Source: Cranoglanis bouderius (taxonomy: Eukaryota > Chordata > Actinopteri > Siluriformes > Cranoglanididae). From it: DNA of 64,000 nucleotides. How positions within the stretch are numbered: the first letter of the stretch is position 1; every line of letters begins with the position of its first letter. Of the stretch, positions 13,001 through 25,886 are shown one piece after another. The DNA lies in the NCBI GenBank assembly GCA_023630585.1, contig CM042566.1, forward strand, positions 3,580,754-3,644,753. The letters run 5' to 3'. The notes under the pieces are model-generated. The model worked only from the letters and a program-made list of their open reading frames with translations. It was not told the DNA's origin and made no database searches. The position numbers were made by a program, and so were the translations under genes.

Positions 13001-13211
13001 TCTGTATTATGGTGGTTTTTCTGGGCCACAGATTGCAACAGTACACCTTTCTATTCAGGAAATGCTGACAGTATGGTCAAGGCCAAGGCTGAGAAAGTTG
13101 GGAAAAGAGACATAAACATATATCACTGTGAATTTAAAAAAAAAAATGCTTCAAAGGTTATTGGTATTGTTGAATTCGTCTTTGCATTGAGGTTTTTTTT
13201 TTTTTTTTTTT

Positions 13212-13251
<40 letters not shown>

Positions 13252-13252
13252 C
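12911..13252. repeat. (CA)n-(GA)n and a second (GA)n
   Basis: (CA)8 runs into (GA)n at 12928-12998. A separate T-run plus (GA)n lies at 13193-13252. Confidence 0.95.
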
Positions 13253-13259
13253 ACTACAG

Positions 13260-14170
13260 TTTATACAATGGCAGGGTGAGAAAAGCTCTTTTCAGTGTTT
13301 TATTTCGGTATTTGTGAGCAATTAAAAGTGACAGTGTGAACATTTAAAAGGCTGCATATAATGTTAACAAAGATTCTTTTATACATGGAAAATGCAAAGA
13401 TATTTTTGCAGTGTTTTTACGAATAATAAAATCCAACTCTGCCACCAAATAGCCTAATAAAATGAATACAATATACAAACATACAAGCAAAAAAAAAATC
13501 TAAGCAGCATTAATAAGAAACTCTTTAACACCTTTCTGTCACCTAGTTAAAACGTGAGCACATGATTTGGGTTCGCTGTTTTAAAGCAGCTGAAAGCTTG
13601 AGACTAAAACCACATATTTTATTTTATTTTTCTTTAACAGTGTATTATAACAAAACATTTAGCTCTCCCTGATCTTGATGCAAGTTTGGCAGCATTAGTC
13701 TTAGTATTAGTATTAGTAGATTTGTGACCTCAACCTGTGTCATGGATATTATAATATTATAATTTAGCTATGTAAGTTTCACTGTCATTGCAGTTTCTGC
13801 AAAGACTTCACCAAACTGTTTTTCCTCCTTGCAAAGCTTTAAGCACTCAAAGCTCGTTACTAATCGTCTCAGAGCTGCCAACTCCTCACCACTTAGACTT
13901 TATTTATTTGACTTCTTTTAAATTCATGAAACAAATGTCTCCCGCTGTCAAAAATCATATTTATGAATAGAAAAATATAGCCCACCTTCATTTTCTCTCA
14001 CTTGGATTTATTTTTCGTGTGTTGTCGCATGAGCATCAAGAACACGCTCACAATTACTGATCATTAAAAAATAAATAAATAAAAGATAATTTGCGACTAA
14101 TAGCCTAGTTAACCCCCAAGAATCATTACTGATCGAAATGATTTATAAATTGTAATAATATCATAAATAT
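13260..14170. other. No gene seen
   Basis: AT-rich unique sequence with no supportable feature. Confidence 0.4.
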
Positions 14171-14173
<3 letters not shown>

Positions 14174-14268
<95 letters not shown>

Positions 14269-14346
14269 GAGTTATGAGTAGGCTAAGAAAATACTGAAGA
14301 CGTAATTTCTAGTATTACAGCCAAACAATAAAGAAATGGGGTTAAC

Positions 14347-14436
<90 letters not shown>
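14174..14436. repeat. Two long (AT)n tracts
   Basis: (AT)n at 14174-14266 and 14350-14436, 83 bases apart. Confidence 0.95.
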
Positions 14437-14439
<3 letters not shown>

Positions 14440-15230
14440 GCAAATAAATGCACAAGACATTATACCTATAATTTGCGGCTTATATCATATGAGAAACTCT
14501 TTTGGGTAAACATTACAGACTGCGGCCTTCTTATAATAATAAGTGAAATATTGATATTTATTCCTAATTATGAATTTGATGTTTACTAAATAAAAATAAG
14601 TTCAATGTTTTTTCAATGTTAATTTGCTTTGTCTGAGGCTAAACTATCACAACACGGCTCCCGTGAATGATTAAATAAAGCCGTGAATTCTGAGAATAAT
14701 CCGTTTCCCTTATCACAAAGTCCCTATAAATAAAAATCAGTCTATGCTGTAGGATTTCAGCATTTGATGTCCAAACAAACTAATTTAGTGGATGAAATCT
14801 ATAGTTCATTATTGAGCTGTGCATGTAGTGCTACAGGATAATCCGAGGTTTGGAACAAGCAGCGAATCTAATAATTTAATTTTTAAACAAAACTCTTGGG
14901 CGGTAAAAATGAGCTTTTTTGGGGAGTCAGAGGGACTCGGGGTCATCTCTGCTCTTCAGTCTGCGTGTATGTTTTAGCGCAACATCCACATGATCAATGG
15001 CCATGTCACCCACTTCAGACCACCCCGAAGACTCCTCTGCACTCCTCAAACTAGTTTTACTTTGTGCCAGATTTGGAACATAACACAAACGTGTTTATGA
15101 GGGAGAAAAAGAAAAGAGTCGGAGATCTTTGAGAAATGATCGCAAATGACTGTTCAAGACGTGAAAGAGCTACTGCACATCAGCTTTACGTCTAACATTA
15201 GATTAGATTAGATTAGCACACTCAATTGAG
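14440..15230. other. No gene seen
   Basis: Unique sequence; includes the one-mismatch GLI form GACCACCCC at 15018-15026. Confidence 0.35.
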
Positions 15231-15232
15231 GC

Positions 15233-15309
<77 letters not shown>

Positions 15310-15555
15310 TTTGTTGCTGTTGTTGTTTTTGTAAATGACTGTTTATTAAGTGAAAAGCTTTACTTAATTATAATAAAATTAGCTTTATATTATTACATAA
15401 ATTATAATATATTACCCTTGTTGTTTGTTTGTTTTTGCAAATGACTGTTTATGAAGTGAAGAGCTTCTGTGCAAAAAAAATAGCTTTAAGTATATATTAT
15501 ATTATATTATATTATATTATATTATATTATATTATATTATATTATATTATATTAT
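15233..15555. repeat. (GT)n and (TATTA)n microsatellites
   Basis: (GT)n at 15233-15306 and a pentanucleotide TATTA tract at 15488-15555. Confidence 0.95.
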
Positions 15556-15610
15556 AATCAATCGACCATTACAATACTTTATTTTTCTAATTACAGTCAT
15601 TCGTGTTCAA

Positions 15611-16180
15611 TGACCATTCCAACGAGCTTCCTGGAAGCACTTTGAGAGATTCGGGTGAGACAACCCGACAATCTTCCAGAAATCGTTCGTGATTAGCGTG
15701 CATTGTAGCCATTGTAGCTAACGCCGTATTATTTTTTTTTTCTACCATCCTGCAAAACCCCATCACGAGGCTGTGATAAATGGATGACCCGCTCTAAATG
15801 GGCCACAGTTCAGAAACCGCCAGCTTGTCTTTCAGGATTTGCACGCCAAAAAAACTTCTCTGAGAGTCCAATGGCCAAGGCTCTTGCCAAGCAAAATTAA
15901 AAAGCCATCCGGGCGTGATTGGCGAGCTGTTGATTGCTTGGATGGGTGGGGCAGCGCTTCACATCAGTCCAGCAGCCCAATAAGCGCAATCAGCCGCGCG
16001 CGTGCAATTCCGCCTTTATTCCCCCCCTTCTTTCATTCACATAAACACCGCTTGAACGAAAATATACACGGCCACCTACTGCGCCAGTGAAAGTGAGGAG
16101 GAGTGGGCACCTCTATACTCCAACTCCTTTCTGATTTCACCTCACTGATGGACTTGAACCGACGCGGGGAAACAAATATT
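15611..16180. other. Unique GC-richer block upstream of foxf1, candidate enhancer
   Basis: About 570 bases, largely free of simple repeats and CpG-containing. It includes a GLI-like TGGGTGGGG (15943-15951), a CTCF-like motif (16068-16082) and TTCCTGGAA, a STAT-type TTCNNNGAA palindrome, at 15628-15636. The ORF across it has no known family. Confidence 0.35.
16068..16082 (-). promoter_or_regulatory. CTCF-like motif upstream of foxf1
   Basis: The minus strand reads GCAGTAGGTGGCCGT, 13 of 15 matches to CCASYAGRKGGCRSY, inside a unique GC-richer block 4.9 kb upstream of foxf1. Confidence 0.3.
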
Positions 16181-16472
16181 GAGCTGCAGTCCAGTCGCGC
16201 GCCATCACGTGTGAAACGAAATTATTAATAATTGCATGAGCGAATTCAAATCTAGTATCCAAAAAATGCTTCATGCGGTGTCAGTCATACACACATATAC
16301 TTCTTGAATGATCTTGCTGTAGGATATGTTTTGGACATTTAGGATATTATTTCGTGCGTTATAACAGCCACTTCTGGTGCAAAAAAGAAAATACACATCA
16401 GTGTATTTTGTGTAGCTATCTACACCTATAAACTGCAAAAAATTAACATGTTTTTTAACAAAACCCATCTAC

Positions 16473-16474
<2 letters not shown>

Positions 16475-16565
<91 letters not shown>

Positions 16566-16625
16566 ACCATTCCAATAAGCTTCCTGGAAGCACTTTGAGA
16601 GATTCGGGTGATATATATATTTATA
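16475..16625. repeat. (AT)n interrupted by a 48-bp copy of 15611-15658
   Basis: An (AT)n tract (16475-16562) is followed by 16564-16611, which matches 15611-15658 at 46 of 48 bases, and then AT repeat resumes. The copied piece contains the 13-base palindrome GCTTCCTGGAAGC. Confidence 0.9.
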
Positions 16626-16629
16626 TATA

Positions 16630-17815
16630 TAAAACACTAAAACTACTTTTAGCATTGGCTCCATTTTGCACATTTCGAGTTTTGGCCGCAATGTCAAACC
16701 AGAGTGAACTTGTGGCCCAGCAAGCAGACATTCATTTGACGGATCAGTCTGTCATGGGACTTTTCAAACATTTCCATTGCACCCTTTTGGTGAACCTCAC
16801 GGCCTCTGAGCGCGAAATCGAGATCTCTCCTTCAGATCTCTATGTGACATGACAATTTCATTTTTTTTTTCCTCCTTTCACGGACAATTCAAACTTTTGT
16901 TTAATTTCATTTTATAACAGAAGTGGGTTGCACCGGTTTCAGTAGCAAATAAATAGATGTTGAAGAAACGTGCACTTTTTTCACTTTTATCTTCACTCGA
17001 AAACGAAGTGCAAAACTGTTTATTCTGTTACGTCTTGTCCACTTGCTTTTTTTTTTAAAGAATTATTTATAATTTAACATGTTTGTGCATGTTACAAGTT
17101 TGTTTCAATATAACAGAAGTGTCTGTTCAGAGCACGCGCACTTTAACAAAGTTAGGACTGACAGCAGATATTATTGGACTGACAAAGTGACGGAAAGAAA
17201 GATTACACTGTAAATATTGTTATAATATTTATGGAATTTATGGCATATAATATCATGTTATATGGCTATGGGATTGTTAATCTAGTGAGGTAAAGTCCTA
17301 GTTTCAGAGATAATAGACAGTGCAGGTTATATATGGAATTATGTACAATACAGTATTCACTACAATGCGCAGCGTTGTTTTTAATTCACTGTAATTCACT
17401 CGCGTGCTGTAGTGCGGTAATATACCGTGCGTTATGATTTTTGGTTACAAAGGAATCATAGCCGAAAAAAACAAATTAGACAACACTGTTTGTTTAACCT
17501 GGGGAACTGAAGAAACAATGGGTAGGTCCGCAACAAGGTATTTTTGTCTAAGGGATGGATGGCTAAGCTGTTGCAAGCTGTTTGGGATGCACTGAGCAAG
17601 GAATTTCGCGTCTCACTTGCATATCTTGGGTTGCTCAGAAACTAAGTATGCGAGCATGCACGACTCCAGCGTGAGCATGAGGTGAATCTCTACGTGCTGT
17701 CAAATATTTCACTGGAGAACGTCATGGAAAATGTGCGCTCTGGATGAAGTGTGGGTGTGCGCCTAACCTTGGAGATATTGTTAAAGCTTAGCGAGATATA
17801 AAGCAAAGAAACCTA

Positions 17816-17875
<60 letters not shown>

Positions 17876-18145
17876 TGCAGTAGTAGTAGTAGGAGGAGGA
17901 GTCTCTGTGATCCATTTTAAAAATAAATATGTAGGCCAAGATCCACACAGCATCACTACGTGATCTAAAAAAATGCAAAAATATTAAATAAACAAATATC
18001 TTATATTCACAGATTATCTATTCTGTAATCTAAATAATTCAATGTACAGAAGAGGTGTGTGTATAGCAGTATTAATAGGTTATATGTTAGTGAATGTAGG
18101 AAAAGTTGAGCAGAATACACAGAGAATGAATGAGTTTCCAGAGAA
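16630..18145. other. No gene seen; (TTA)n at 17818-17874
   Basis: Unique AT-rich sequence with one trinucleotide tract. Nothing else supportable. Confidence 0.4.
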
Positions 18146-18148
<3 letters not shown>

Positions 18149-18244
<96 letters not shown>

Positions 18245-18301
18245 TGGACATAGGTCCAATGTTTAATTAATAAATTACTTGATTAGTTGACATTATAGGC
18301 T

Positions 18302-18352
<51 letters not shown>
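18149..18352. repeat. (AT)n and (GT)n tracts
   Basis: (AT)n at 18149-18243 and (GT)n at 18306-18352. Confidence 0.95.
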
Positions 18353-18713
18353 AGTCAGGTAAACATTAGAGGCTGATATTAGGACATGGGAGGCATGTCA
18401 GGGAAGATCAGCAGGATTAAAGCAGAAGAGTGGCAAAGTCCCAGACCGTACTAAACAGTACAGTCAAAATAGCACGCCACCTACGGTAACTAAGGATATC
18501 TAGCCTAGAATAGTGCGCGCTATTTTGACTTGATATTTAGCGGTAAGTGCGTGATTAGTGCTTAGTTCTGGAAGATCTGAGCGCAGTTCAGGGTGAAAAT
18601 AAAGGAAGGCGGTATAGGGAACGCGCATAACACTGCAGAAACCAAGGGTTCCTCTTGGAATTAAGTCATCAACGTTAATTAAACGCAGCGGGGAAGAGAA
18701 TGGACGGGTGCGC

Positions 18714-18714
<1 letters not shown>

Positions 18715-18777
<63 letters not shown>
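18715..18777. repeat. (CT)n tract
   Basis: About 30 CT units flanked by unique CpG-containing sequence (18480-18714 and 18780-18960). Confidence 0.95.
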
Positions 18778-18781
<4 letters not shown>

Positions 18782-18795
18782 CCGGTTTTACGCAC

Positions 18796-18804
18796 TGGGT
18801 GGTC
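18796..18804 (-). promoter_or_regulatory. Perfect GLI consensus site upstream of foxf1
   Basis: The minus strand reads GACCACCCA, the 9-base GLI consensus, 2.2 kb upstream of the foxf1 ATG in unique CpG-containing sequence next to a (CT)n tract. A one-mismatch form, GACCACCCC, lies at 15018-15026. Foxf1 is an established Hedgehog/GLI target. A random 9-mer match is expected about once per two such windows, so this is suggestive only. Confidence 0.4.
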
Positions 18805-18959
18805 CGCGCGCTGATAAATGCGCCCTGCGCGTAGGACGTGGAGTCCGGTTCTATCAATATACACTCCGTTACTTGGGTTTCGGTCACAACAGCGAATGCC
18901 TGAGGCTTGCTTCAGCCTTAATGGCTTGTCGGTGGCGACAGGGGGTTGTATATTTTTAT

Positions 18960-19262
18960 TTAACCCTACATAATCGCGGGTCACTAGACTACGTCATGCA
19001 CAATGTGAAATGTAGCAAAAAGTTTGCTTCAAGGCAAAAAGTACCAGTTTACTAAATGTTATAATTATAATTTAATTCTGTACAAAAAGGTACATGCATA
19101 GCAAGTCTATAAAAATATACACTATAAATAGAATATAGATCTATATAAGATATGGTGATATTAGGCATGATATTAGGCATGCCTGTCAAAATAAAAAAAG
19201 CACCACACGCTAAAAGGAACCTTAGTGGAAGTATTATTGGTGAAGCAACCTCAAATTCCAGG

Positions 19263-19329
<67 letters not shown>

Positions 19330-20376
19330 TGCAAGGTTAAGGCTAGGCTTTTTCTTTGCAGCTGTGTGCTTTTTCCCCCCGAAAATCGGATCACAGCTCA
19401 CCCAGACTGCGCACACTATATACAGCCAGAAAAAAAAAAAAAAAAAAAAAAGTTAATGTACAGGTTTTTGTTTCACTTAACATATCCCTGGTTACAGGAA
19501 ATTATAAAGCAGATAAGCTTCTTTTTAATAAATTAATATATCCTTTTTAATTTTGCCGGTTAGTTATTCTCAATTCATCGGCACCAATCTGCATAACTGC
19601 GTTTCATGGAGAGGAAAAAAAAAAAAAAAAAAGATAAACCATATTATGTTTTGGATATTAATGCTCATTTTCAGATCGAACAAACACACGTCTATTATCA
19701 GCCCGAATTCAGGTGAACAAGTGAAACTGACTTGCCTTGACTCACCGATTAGCCGTCTTCATATAACAAAGATTCTCAAAGCAAGTGCAGATCCCAATGC
19801 AGCTTTTTTTTTTTAAAAGAAAGTCCTTCTGACAGAATTGTCTACGGCTTCATCTCCACATTTATGTTAAAACAAAGATTCACAAATAGTTTGCGCCGCA
19901 TAAAACGGACGCATAGCCTCAGAATGGGTATTAGCGGCTCTTGTGGTGCTTTTTGCTTGATTTTTTATTTAAAGAAGGCCAGAGAAAATGTTTACATTTG
20001 ACAGTATAAACATCCTGCCCATGTTCCTGTCTGTCTTAAAAAGAAATCGGCCCGTGTGCTCCTGTGAATATACGGGTAGTAATTTTACTTTTTAACAAAA
20101 ATGTATTTTTTTTTAACATTTTCTTGCATATTTACAGATTTAAAAAGAAAACAAAACTTAGGGTTGGAATAAATATGTAAAGTTTCTATGTGTGATGAGA
20201 AGCTCTGACAATAAGAAATAAAATGATGCATTAATGTAATCAAACAGAAAATAATACAGAACAATTTTATAATTTAAGCAAATTAATATAGTGGTAAGAA
20301 AATGAATATTAAAATGAAAAAGCATAAATGATTGTACATATTTTAGGTATAGGTGTTGATTGTTTAAGCCTAATAA

Positions 20377-20377
<1 letters not shown>
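18960..20377. other. No gene seen; (ATT)n at 19266-19330
   Basis: AT-rich 5' flank of foxf1. A-runs at 19430-19451 and 19615-19632. Confidence 0.4.

Positions 20378-20378
<1 letters not shown>

Positions 20379-20445
<67 letters not shown>
20379..20445. repeat. (AT)n 150 bases before the foxf1 promoter
   Basis: About 33 AT units. Confidence 0.95.
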
Positions 20446-20447
<2 letters not shown>

Positions 20448-20589
20448 ACTAATGACTGTAAAATTCATGTGCACTCTTTATTTTATGCTATTATATACAT
20501 GCAAATAGACAAGCGGCTTTCTAACAGTAGAAAACTTGACGCAGAGATGCCAGATGTTGGTGTGAGCCCACCCCGTGGCGTGGGGATGA

Positions 20590-20735
20590 AAATGGGCGGA
20601 GACTGGGCGGTCCCTTACGCGCTTCATGACGTCTTCATGATGGTCAAGAGCTTGGCTAGGCGCTGATGGCCACAGATAAGTAAAGGGCGATCTGCAAAGA
20701 GAACGAGATCAGACGGAACCGAAGCCGTATAAGAA
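20590..20735 (+). promoter_or_regulatory. foxf1: Probable foxf1 core promoter
   Basis: Two GGGCGG boxes (20594-20599, 20605-20610), a CRE-like TGACGTC (20627-20633) flanked by inverted TCATGA copies, and a TATA-like TATAAG (20728-20733) line up 275-415 bases before the foxf1 ATG. This spacing would put transcription start near 20755-20765. The stretch has more CpG than its (AT)n-rich surroundings. The element matches are read from sequence; promoter function is inferred. Confidence 0.5.
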
Positions 20736-21008
20736 GCTCCTTTTCTGTGTTAATTGTGGACAGTGCCATAGCAGGACTTTTCCAACTCGAGGACAGTCAA
20801 GCTACCGAACTAAACGCGACAGATTATCCACGGTGCGCTTGCGTTTCTTGGGGAGACAGGATTTTGTTTTATTGCCGCTTTTTGTGGGTCATGACAAGAT
20901 CTGGTTGATCGTTTGGTTTCCGAAGTTTCAGCGGTCTCGCTACAGGTGGAGGATTTTCCTTTCTTAAAACGAATAGAAAAGAAAAGCCGTATCGAGCGCA
21001 CAGAACCG

Positions 21009-22830
21009 ATGACGGCCGAGGTCCAGCAACCTTCCGTGCAGCCGCCTGCCCAAAGCAGCCCGATGTCCGCGCCCGAGAAAGCGCACGCTCAATCGGCGGC
21101 CATGGACGCGGCCTCCTCCACCACCAAAGCCAAAAAGACAAATGCCGGCATCCGGCGTCCTGAGAAGCCGCCGTACTCGTACATCGCGCTCATCGTCATG
21201 GCCATCCAGAGCTCTCCGACGAAGCGTCTTACGCTCAGCGAGATCTATCAGTTCCTCCAGAGCCGCTTCCCGTTCTTCCGCGGCTCTTACCAGGGCTGGA
21301 AAAACTCCGTGCGTCACAACTTGTCCTTAAACGAGTGCTTCATTAAGCTGCCAAAGGGGCTCGGGCGGCCAGGGAAGGGTCACTACTGGACCATCGACCC
21401 TGCGAGCGAGTTCATGTTTGAGGAAGGCTCATTTCGGCGCAGACCACGCGGATTCCGGCGCAAATGTCAGGCGCTCAAACCGTCCATGTACAGCATGATG
21501 AACGGCCTCGGGTTCAACCACTTACCCGAGTCTTACAACTTTCAGGGCAGCGGCGGAGGCCTGTCTTGCCCGCCAAATAGTTTATCCTTAGAGAGCGGGA
21601 TTGGGATGATGAACGGACATTTGGCAGGCAACATGGAGGGAATGGGTCTGGCGGGACACTCCATGTCTCATCTGTCGGCCAATAGTGGACATTCCTACAT
21701 GGGGAACTGTACGGGATCCACGGGGACCGAGTATCCCCATCACGACAACTCAGCCTCGCCCCTGCTGTCCGGCGGCGGAGTCATGGAGCCGCATCCCGTT
21801 TACTCGAGCACGGCCTCGGCGTGGGCGCCCGCGCCGTCAGCTTCCCTTAATAACGGAGCGTCTTACATTAAACAGCAGCCTCTGTCTCCGTGCAATCCCG
21901 GTGCAAATCCTTTACAGCCGAGTTTACCGACACACTCTTTGGACCAGTCATATCTGCACCAGAATGGACACAGCACGACCGACCTACAAGGTAAATTTTA
22001 TTCACTAAATAAATTCATAAACAAACCAATCAATAAATAAATCCAGCATGTAAATCACTTAAAAATATTTGATAGCACTGTTTAGTATGAAGCAAATTCA
22101 TTAGCACTATGTAAAAAGTCCACATTGGCAATTATTATTTGTTAAACGCATTCCTAAAGTACATTTACGTAGTGCTATAAAAGCAATTGCATTCCGATAT
22201 ATTTATATGTCCTATTAAAAAAAAACAAAATATATTGCGCATAGGATTTTTGGCCTAGTTAATTAAAACTTCAATCCCCCTTTGCCTGTAATTTCTTGAG
22301 GGTAGTTAGTGAAGGCCGTCAGAGGGTAGCTCTTCTCTCTGCCGGTGCCAATTTCCAGACTATAGTCAAGCAGGGCGCGCGGCACCGGGTCCGGTGGGAA
22401 TCGCGTGCGAGCACGGCGCTGTCAATTAAGAGAAAGATCTCCCACCCTGAAGTCAACCATCCAGCCCTTCCACACTTACTCCCTGCAGGCGGTGTAATCA
22501 GCCTCGCCAAAATAGATACGGCTGTCATTAAATGCTACATGAAACCAGCGGCTTTAGAATTACATCCACCATCAACACTGGGATCAATTTAAAGTTCGCA
22601 CATTCTTTTCGCGTTGCATCGCATTTGGCACAAACCTGACATTGGGTGTTTGAGACCCAACAACAGCTTTAATGTCTTGTCGTGAATTAAAGATTAAAGA
22701 CAGCAGCAAAATTTCCACTTTCTAAAAATTCTCATTTCTAAAAAAGATCTGCATTCGTGTTAAAAAAAAAAAAGAAGAAGAAGAACGTTGAAGTTGAACT
22801 TAATCCATTACCTAAGTCGAAAATGCAGGC

Positions 22831-22907
<77 letters not shown>

Positions 22908-23446
22908 TACAGAAACAACAGTAAGAGTAGTAATACTAATAAGTTATAGTATTCTTATTCTTATTATTATTCTTATTCTTATTATTATTATTATTATTAT
23001 TATTATCATCATCATCATCATCATCAAGTCACGCTAATATTTTAATCCTGAATCACAATGCTAAATCAGCACTCATGGTATTCATATAAAGCCTCAAATG
23101 AACACTGTAAAGATTTAATTCTAATTTAACTCTACATATTTTCTTACCCAAAATTTGGATACTATCCAAATGCACTTTACTTATGTTGGACTATTTACTA
23201 CGCTGATTTTATACTTTTTTTTTTAACATCATGCCCTTTTAGTAACCTAACGAAGACCATTTGTGTGGTTTCCCCTCCGTAGGTATTCCCAGGTACCATT
23301 CCCAATCTCCCAGCATGTGCGACCGGAAGGAGTTCGTGTTCTCTTTCAACGCCATGACATCTTCAACTATGCATTCACCTGGAAGCGGCTCTTATTATCA
23401 TCACCAACAAGTCGCCTATCAGGACATCAAGCCTTGCGTGATGTGA
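21009..23446 (+). CDS. foxf1: Forkhead transcription factor Foxf1, complete, two exons
   Basis: Coding exons 21009-21990 and 23283-23446 give 381 residues. The donor is CAAG|GTAAAT at 21990/21991 and the acceptor CCGTAG|G at 23282/23283; a glycine codon is split. The forkhead DNA-binding domain covers about residues 49-145, with recognition helix NSVRHNLSLNECF at 99-111. The conserved middle MYSMMNGLGFNH and the C-terminal activation region ending AYQDIKPCVM follow. The start is the ATG that opens MTAEVQQP, as in zebrafish Foxf1. The frame stays open 5' of it but has no ATG, and the Kozak context is weak (C at -3). The family acts in the nucleus of lateral-plate and visceral mesenchyme downstream of Hedgehog, binding RYAAAYA sites. 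The mthfsd neighbour identifies it as foxf1 rather than foxf2. A five-codon upstream ORF (ATG at 20891) may lie in the 5' UTR. Confidence 0.97.
22290..22600. other. Unique GC-richer block in the foxf1 intron, candidate enhancer
   Basis: The 1.3-kb foxf1 intron is mostly AT-rich, with (AAT)n/(TTA)n tracts at 22830-23026. This block instead is CpG-containing, free of simple repeats and without a credible ORF. That contrast is what conserved non-coding elements in developmental loci look like. Conservation is not testable here. Confidence 0.3.
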
Positions 23447-24540
23447 CAGCACTGGTAATGAATTAAAGACTGAATTAACACTGATGAAGGAGCCACTGAG
23501 CCTCTGCGGTGGGGAAAAAAAAACAACAACACACGGGCCTGAAAGGAGCGCTGGAAAAAGAAGGGAAAAAAGGACAACGGCGCCCAAAATGACAGGCTAC
23601 AGTATACATCCATCTAAAAATGCGAATTGATGCAAACTCGGTACAAAAACATGAACAGGAGATAAACCGGGTACCTTAACTTAACCGTGTCGGGTGTTTT
23701 ACAAACCACCTTTTACAAACAGCCTTAAGGTGATGTGTGTCAAATTTATTCAAGCTATTTCCAAATAAGACTGCGCAAATTCTGAACTAATGTGCATCTC
23801 AGTGCCAAAGAAAAAGAAATAAAGGAAGAAAAAAACCGCTTGGTACTAACTCTGCTGGCGGATGGATACCACTTGAGTGTAGATTGTGAGTGACTGTCCG
23901 TGTTGTCATTCCGGGGAACCAGGATTGAATTTTGTTTTTCAGTGAAAATTGTATTACGATGGTTTTATTGTTTTGTTTTTGTTTTTTTGTTTTGTTTTTT
24001 TTTAAATATAGGCCTATATAAATATTACTTTCATTCAGGACAAGCTGTTCGATATCTGATCATATGAGTAAATTTGACTTCTGTCTAATCAGTGCGAGTG
24101 TGAAAGTTCATTAGGTTATCACATGGAAGGAAAACGAAGGCACTTTTAGCGCAACTTTATTTATTCTGTTTATATTTGGATTGTATTATTATAGCCATAA
24201 TATTGAACGCTTTATCGGCAATATTTGCCCAGACGCTGTCTTATTCAATGTAAACAGAAAATGAAGGTTTAATGTAAGCACTGTTATTTTGTTTGTTTGG
24301 TGTTTTATTTTTATTTTATTTTTTTTTTGTATATCCGTATTGACACGAGTCATTTTCCAGCACTGTAAAAAAAAAAAAAAATGTATAAGGTGTAGGTAAT
24401 ATCTTTTTAGTAGGCATCTTTTACTTTCTATTTTCGTGTCTTTAGACATTAGGTCATCTACGCACGATATGTATAAAATTGTATAAAAACAGTAAATGGC
24501 ATGCAGTTGGAATTAAACTGTTCAAAACTATACGCATCAA
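23447..24540 (+). other. foxf1: Probable foxf1 3' UTR with candidate poly(A) signals
   Basis: About 1.1 kb of non-repetitive sequence follows the foxf1 stop. It contains AATAAA at 23818-23823 and ATTAAA at 24512-24517 and ends shortly before a long (AT)n at 24620. Which signal is used cannot be told from sequence. Confidence 0.4.
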
Positions 24541-24617
24541 ATTTCCAGGTTTTCCAAGATAATTAGACCTCTTTTCTTTTTTTTTTTTAATGTGATTCAG
24601 TAGTGGGATTGCGTTCG

Positions 24618-24619
<2 letters not shown>

Positions 24620-24705
<86 letters not shown>
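24620..24705. repeat. (AT)n downstream of foxf1
   Basis: About 43 AT units just after the probable 3' UTR. (TTA)n tracts follow at 24880-24925 and 25254-25308. Confidence 0.95.
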
Positions 24706-24708
<3 letters not shown>

Positions 24709-24876
24709 TTACATACGGAATAGAAGATTTTTTTTCTTAATAAAAAACAGCCCTTGAAAATTAAATGCAGACAAAAGATTGCAAAATTACTTTTCACTTT
24801 TCTCCGACTGGAAACTGTCTAAATCCGTGCGTATAAAATATCAAAATGATTACATTTTCTAATACATTATTATTGC

Positions 24877-24927
<51 letters not shown>

Positions 24928-25265
24928 AATAACTACAGCGCATATAATTAATTAAGTAGTTAATTAATTATACTAAATGTATATGTATATAAGTTTTATT
25001 CGGATTTTTTTTTTTATCTTTCGGATTTTTAATTGTTACCTTTTTAAGCCTACAAAACCCCAAAATGCAAAGACAGAGAGAAAACGAGTGTGCGGTGCCA
25101 CATGTGTACAGCTTCTATTTTTTTTGCAGATATCCTACTTGGCGCTGAATTCATTAAACTGAAAACAGCAATCTCTCTTTTCTAAGTTTCGGTAAAAATG
25201 TCGGCCAAAATGATAATGTAATATAATGCAAGTGATCATCGAGTTCACACTCATTATTATTATTA

Positions 25266-25308
<43 letters not shown>

Positions 25309-25849
25309 GATTTATTTTTATGATTATCCACCTATTTTAGCCTGCACGTCTTCAGCTGCACATTGATAACAGCACCAGAGTTTATTATTTTTTTTTAAAT
25401 CTATTTAATTCTTTATCTAAACCGGTATACATCATGTCGTCAATTTATTAAGTAAATATTCAGACCTTTTACCAGTTGAGATCTAGAAGCTGCACTGAAA
25501 CGTTTCTCTTATTCCTAACCTTTAAAATCCCCCCACCCCCTTTTTTTTTAAATAAGAGAACACCGTTCAGGGAACCTTGACATGTAGCCCACATCCGAAG
25601 ATCTGCATTATGTTTTTGTTTTTTTTGTTTTTTTTTTGCCTGATCTGATCTCAACTTATTAGTTTGCATTTAGACACAAAACTGCACAAAATCAAGCGCC
25701 GTTTTTTCCTCCATGGAGTTTGTGCACCACCTAATGGCTACGTGTTGAAGGAACACTGAATTAAAGAAAAATAATAACTTGAATGATAACATACAATTCA
25801 TTAGTCCTCGCGGGGAAATTCAAGATGAGAGTAATTCGATGATAATGAT

Positions 25850-25852
25850 AAT

Positions 25853-25886
<34 letters not shown>

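Noticed and set aside
20480..20760. A FENDRR-like divergent lncRNA start next to foxf1
   Set aside because: Mammals have one, but nothing in this sequence allows a minus-strand transcript to be called.
20913..21008. N-terminal extension of Foxf1
   Set aside because: The frame is open but begins at TTG with no ATG. Family alignment starts at the ATG at 21009.
20869..21317. Antisense ORFs over foxf1 exon 1
   Set aside because: They are shadows of GC-rich coding sequence on the other strand with no homology I recognise.
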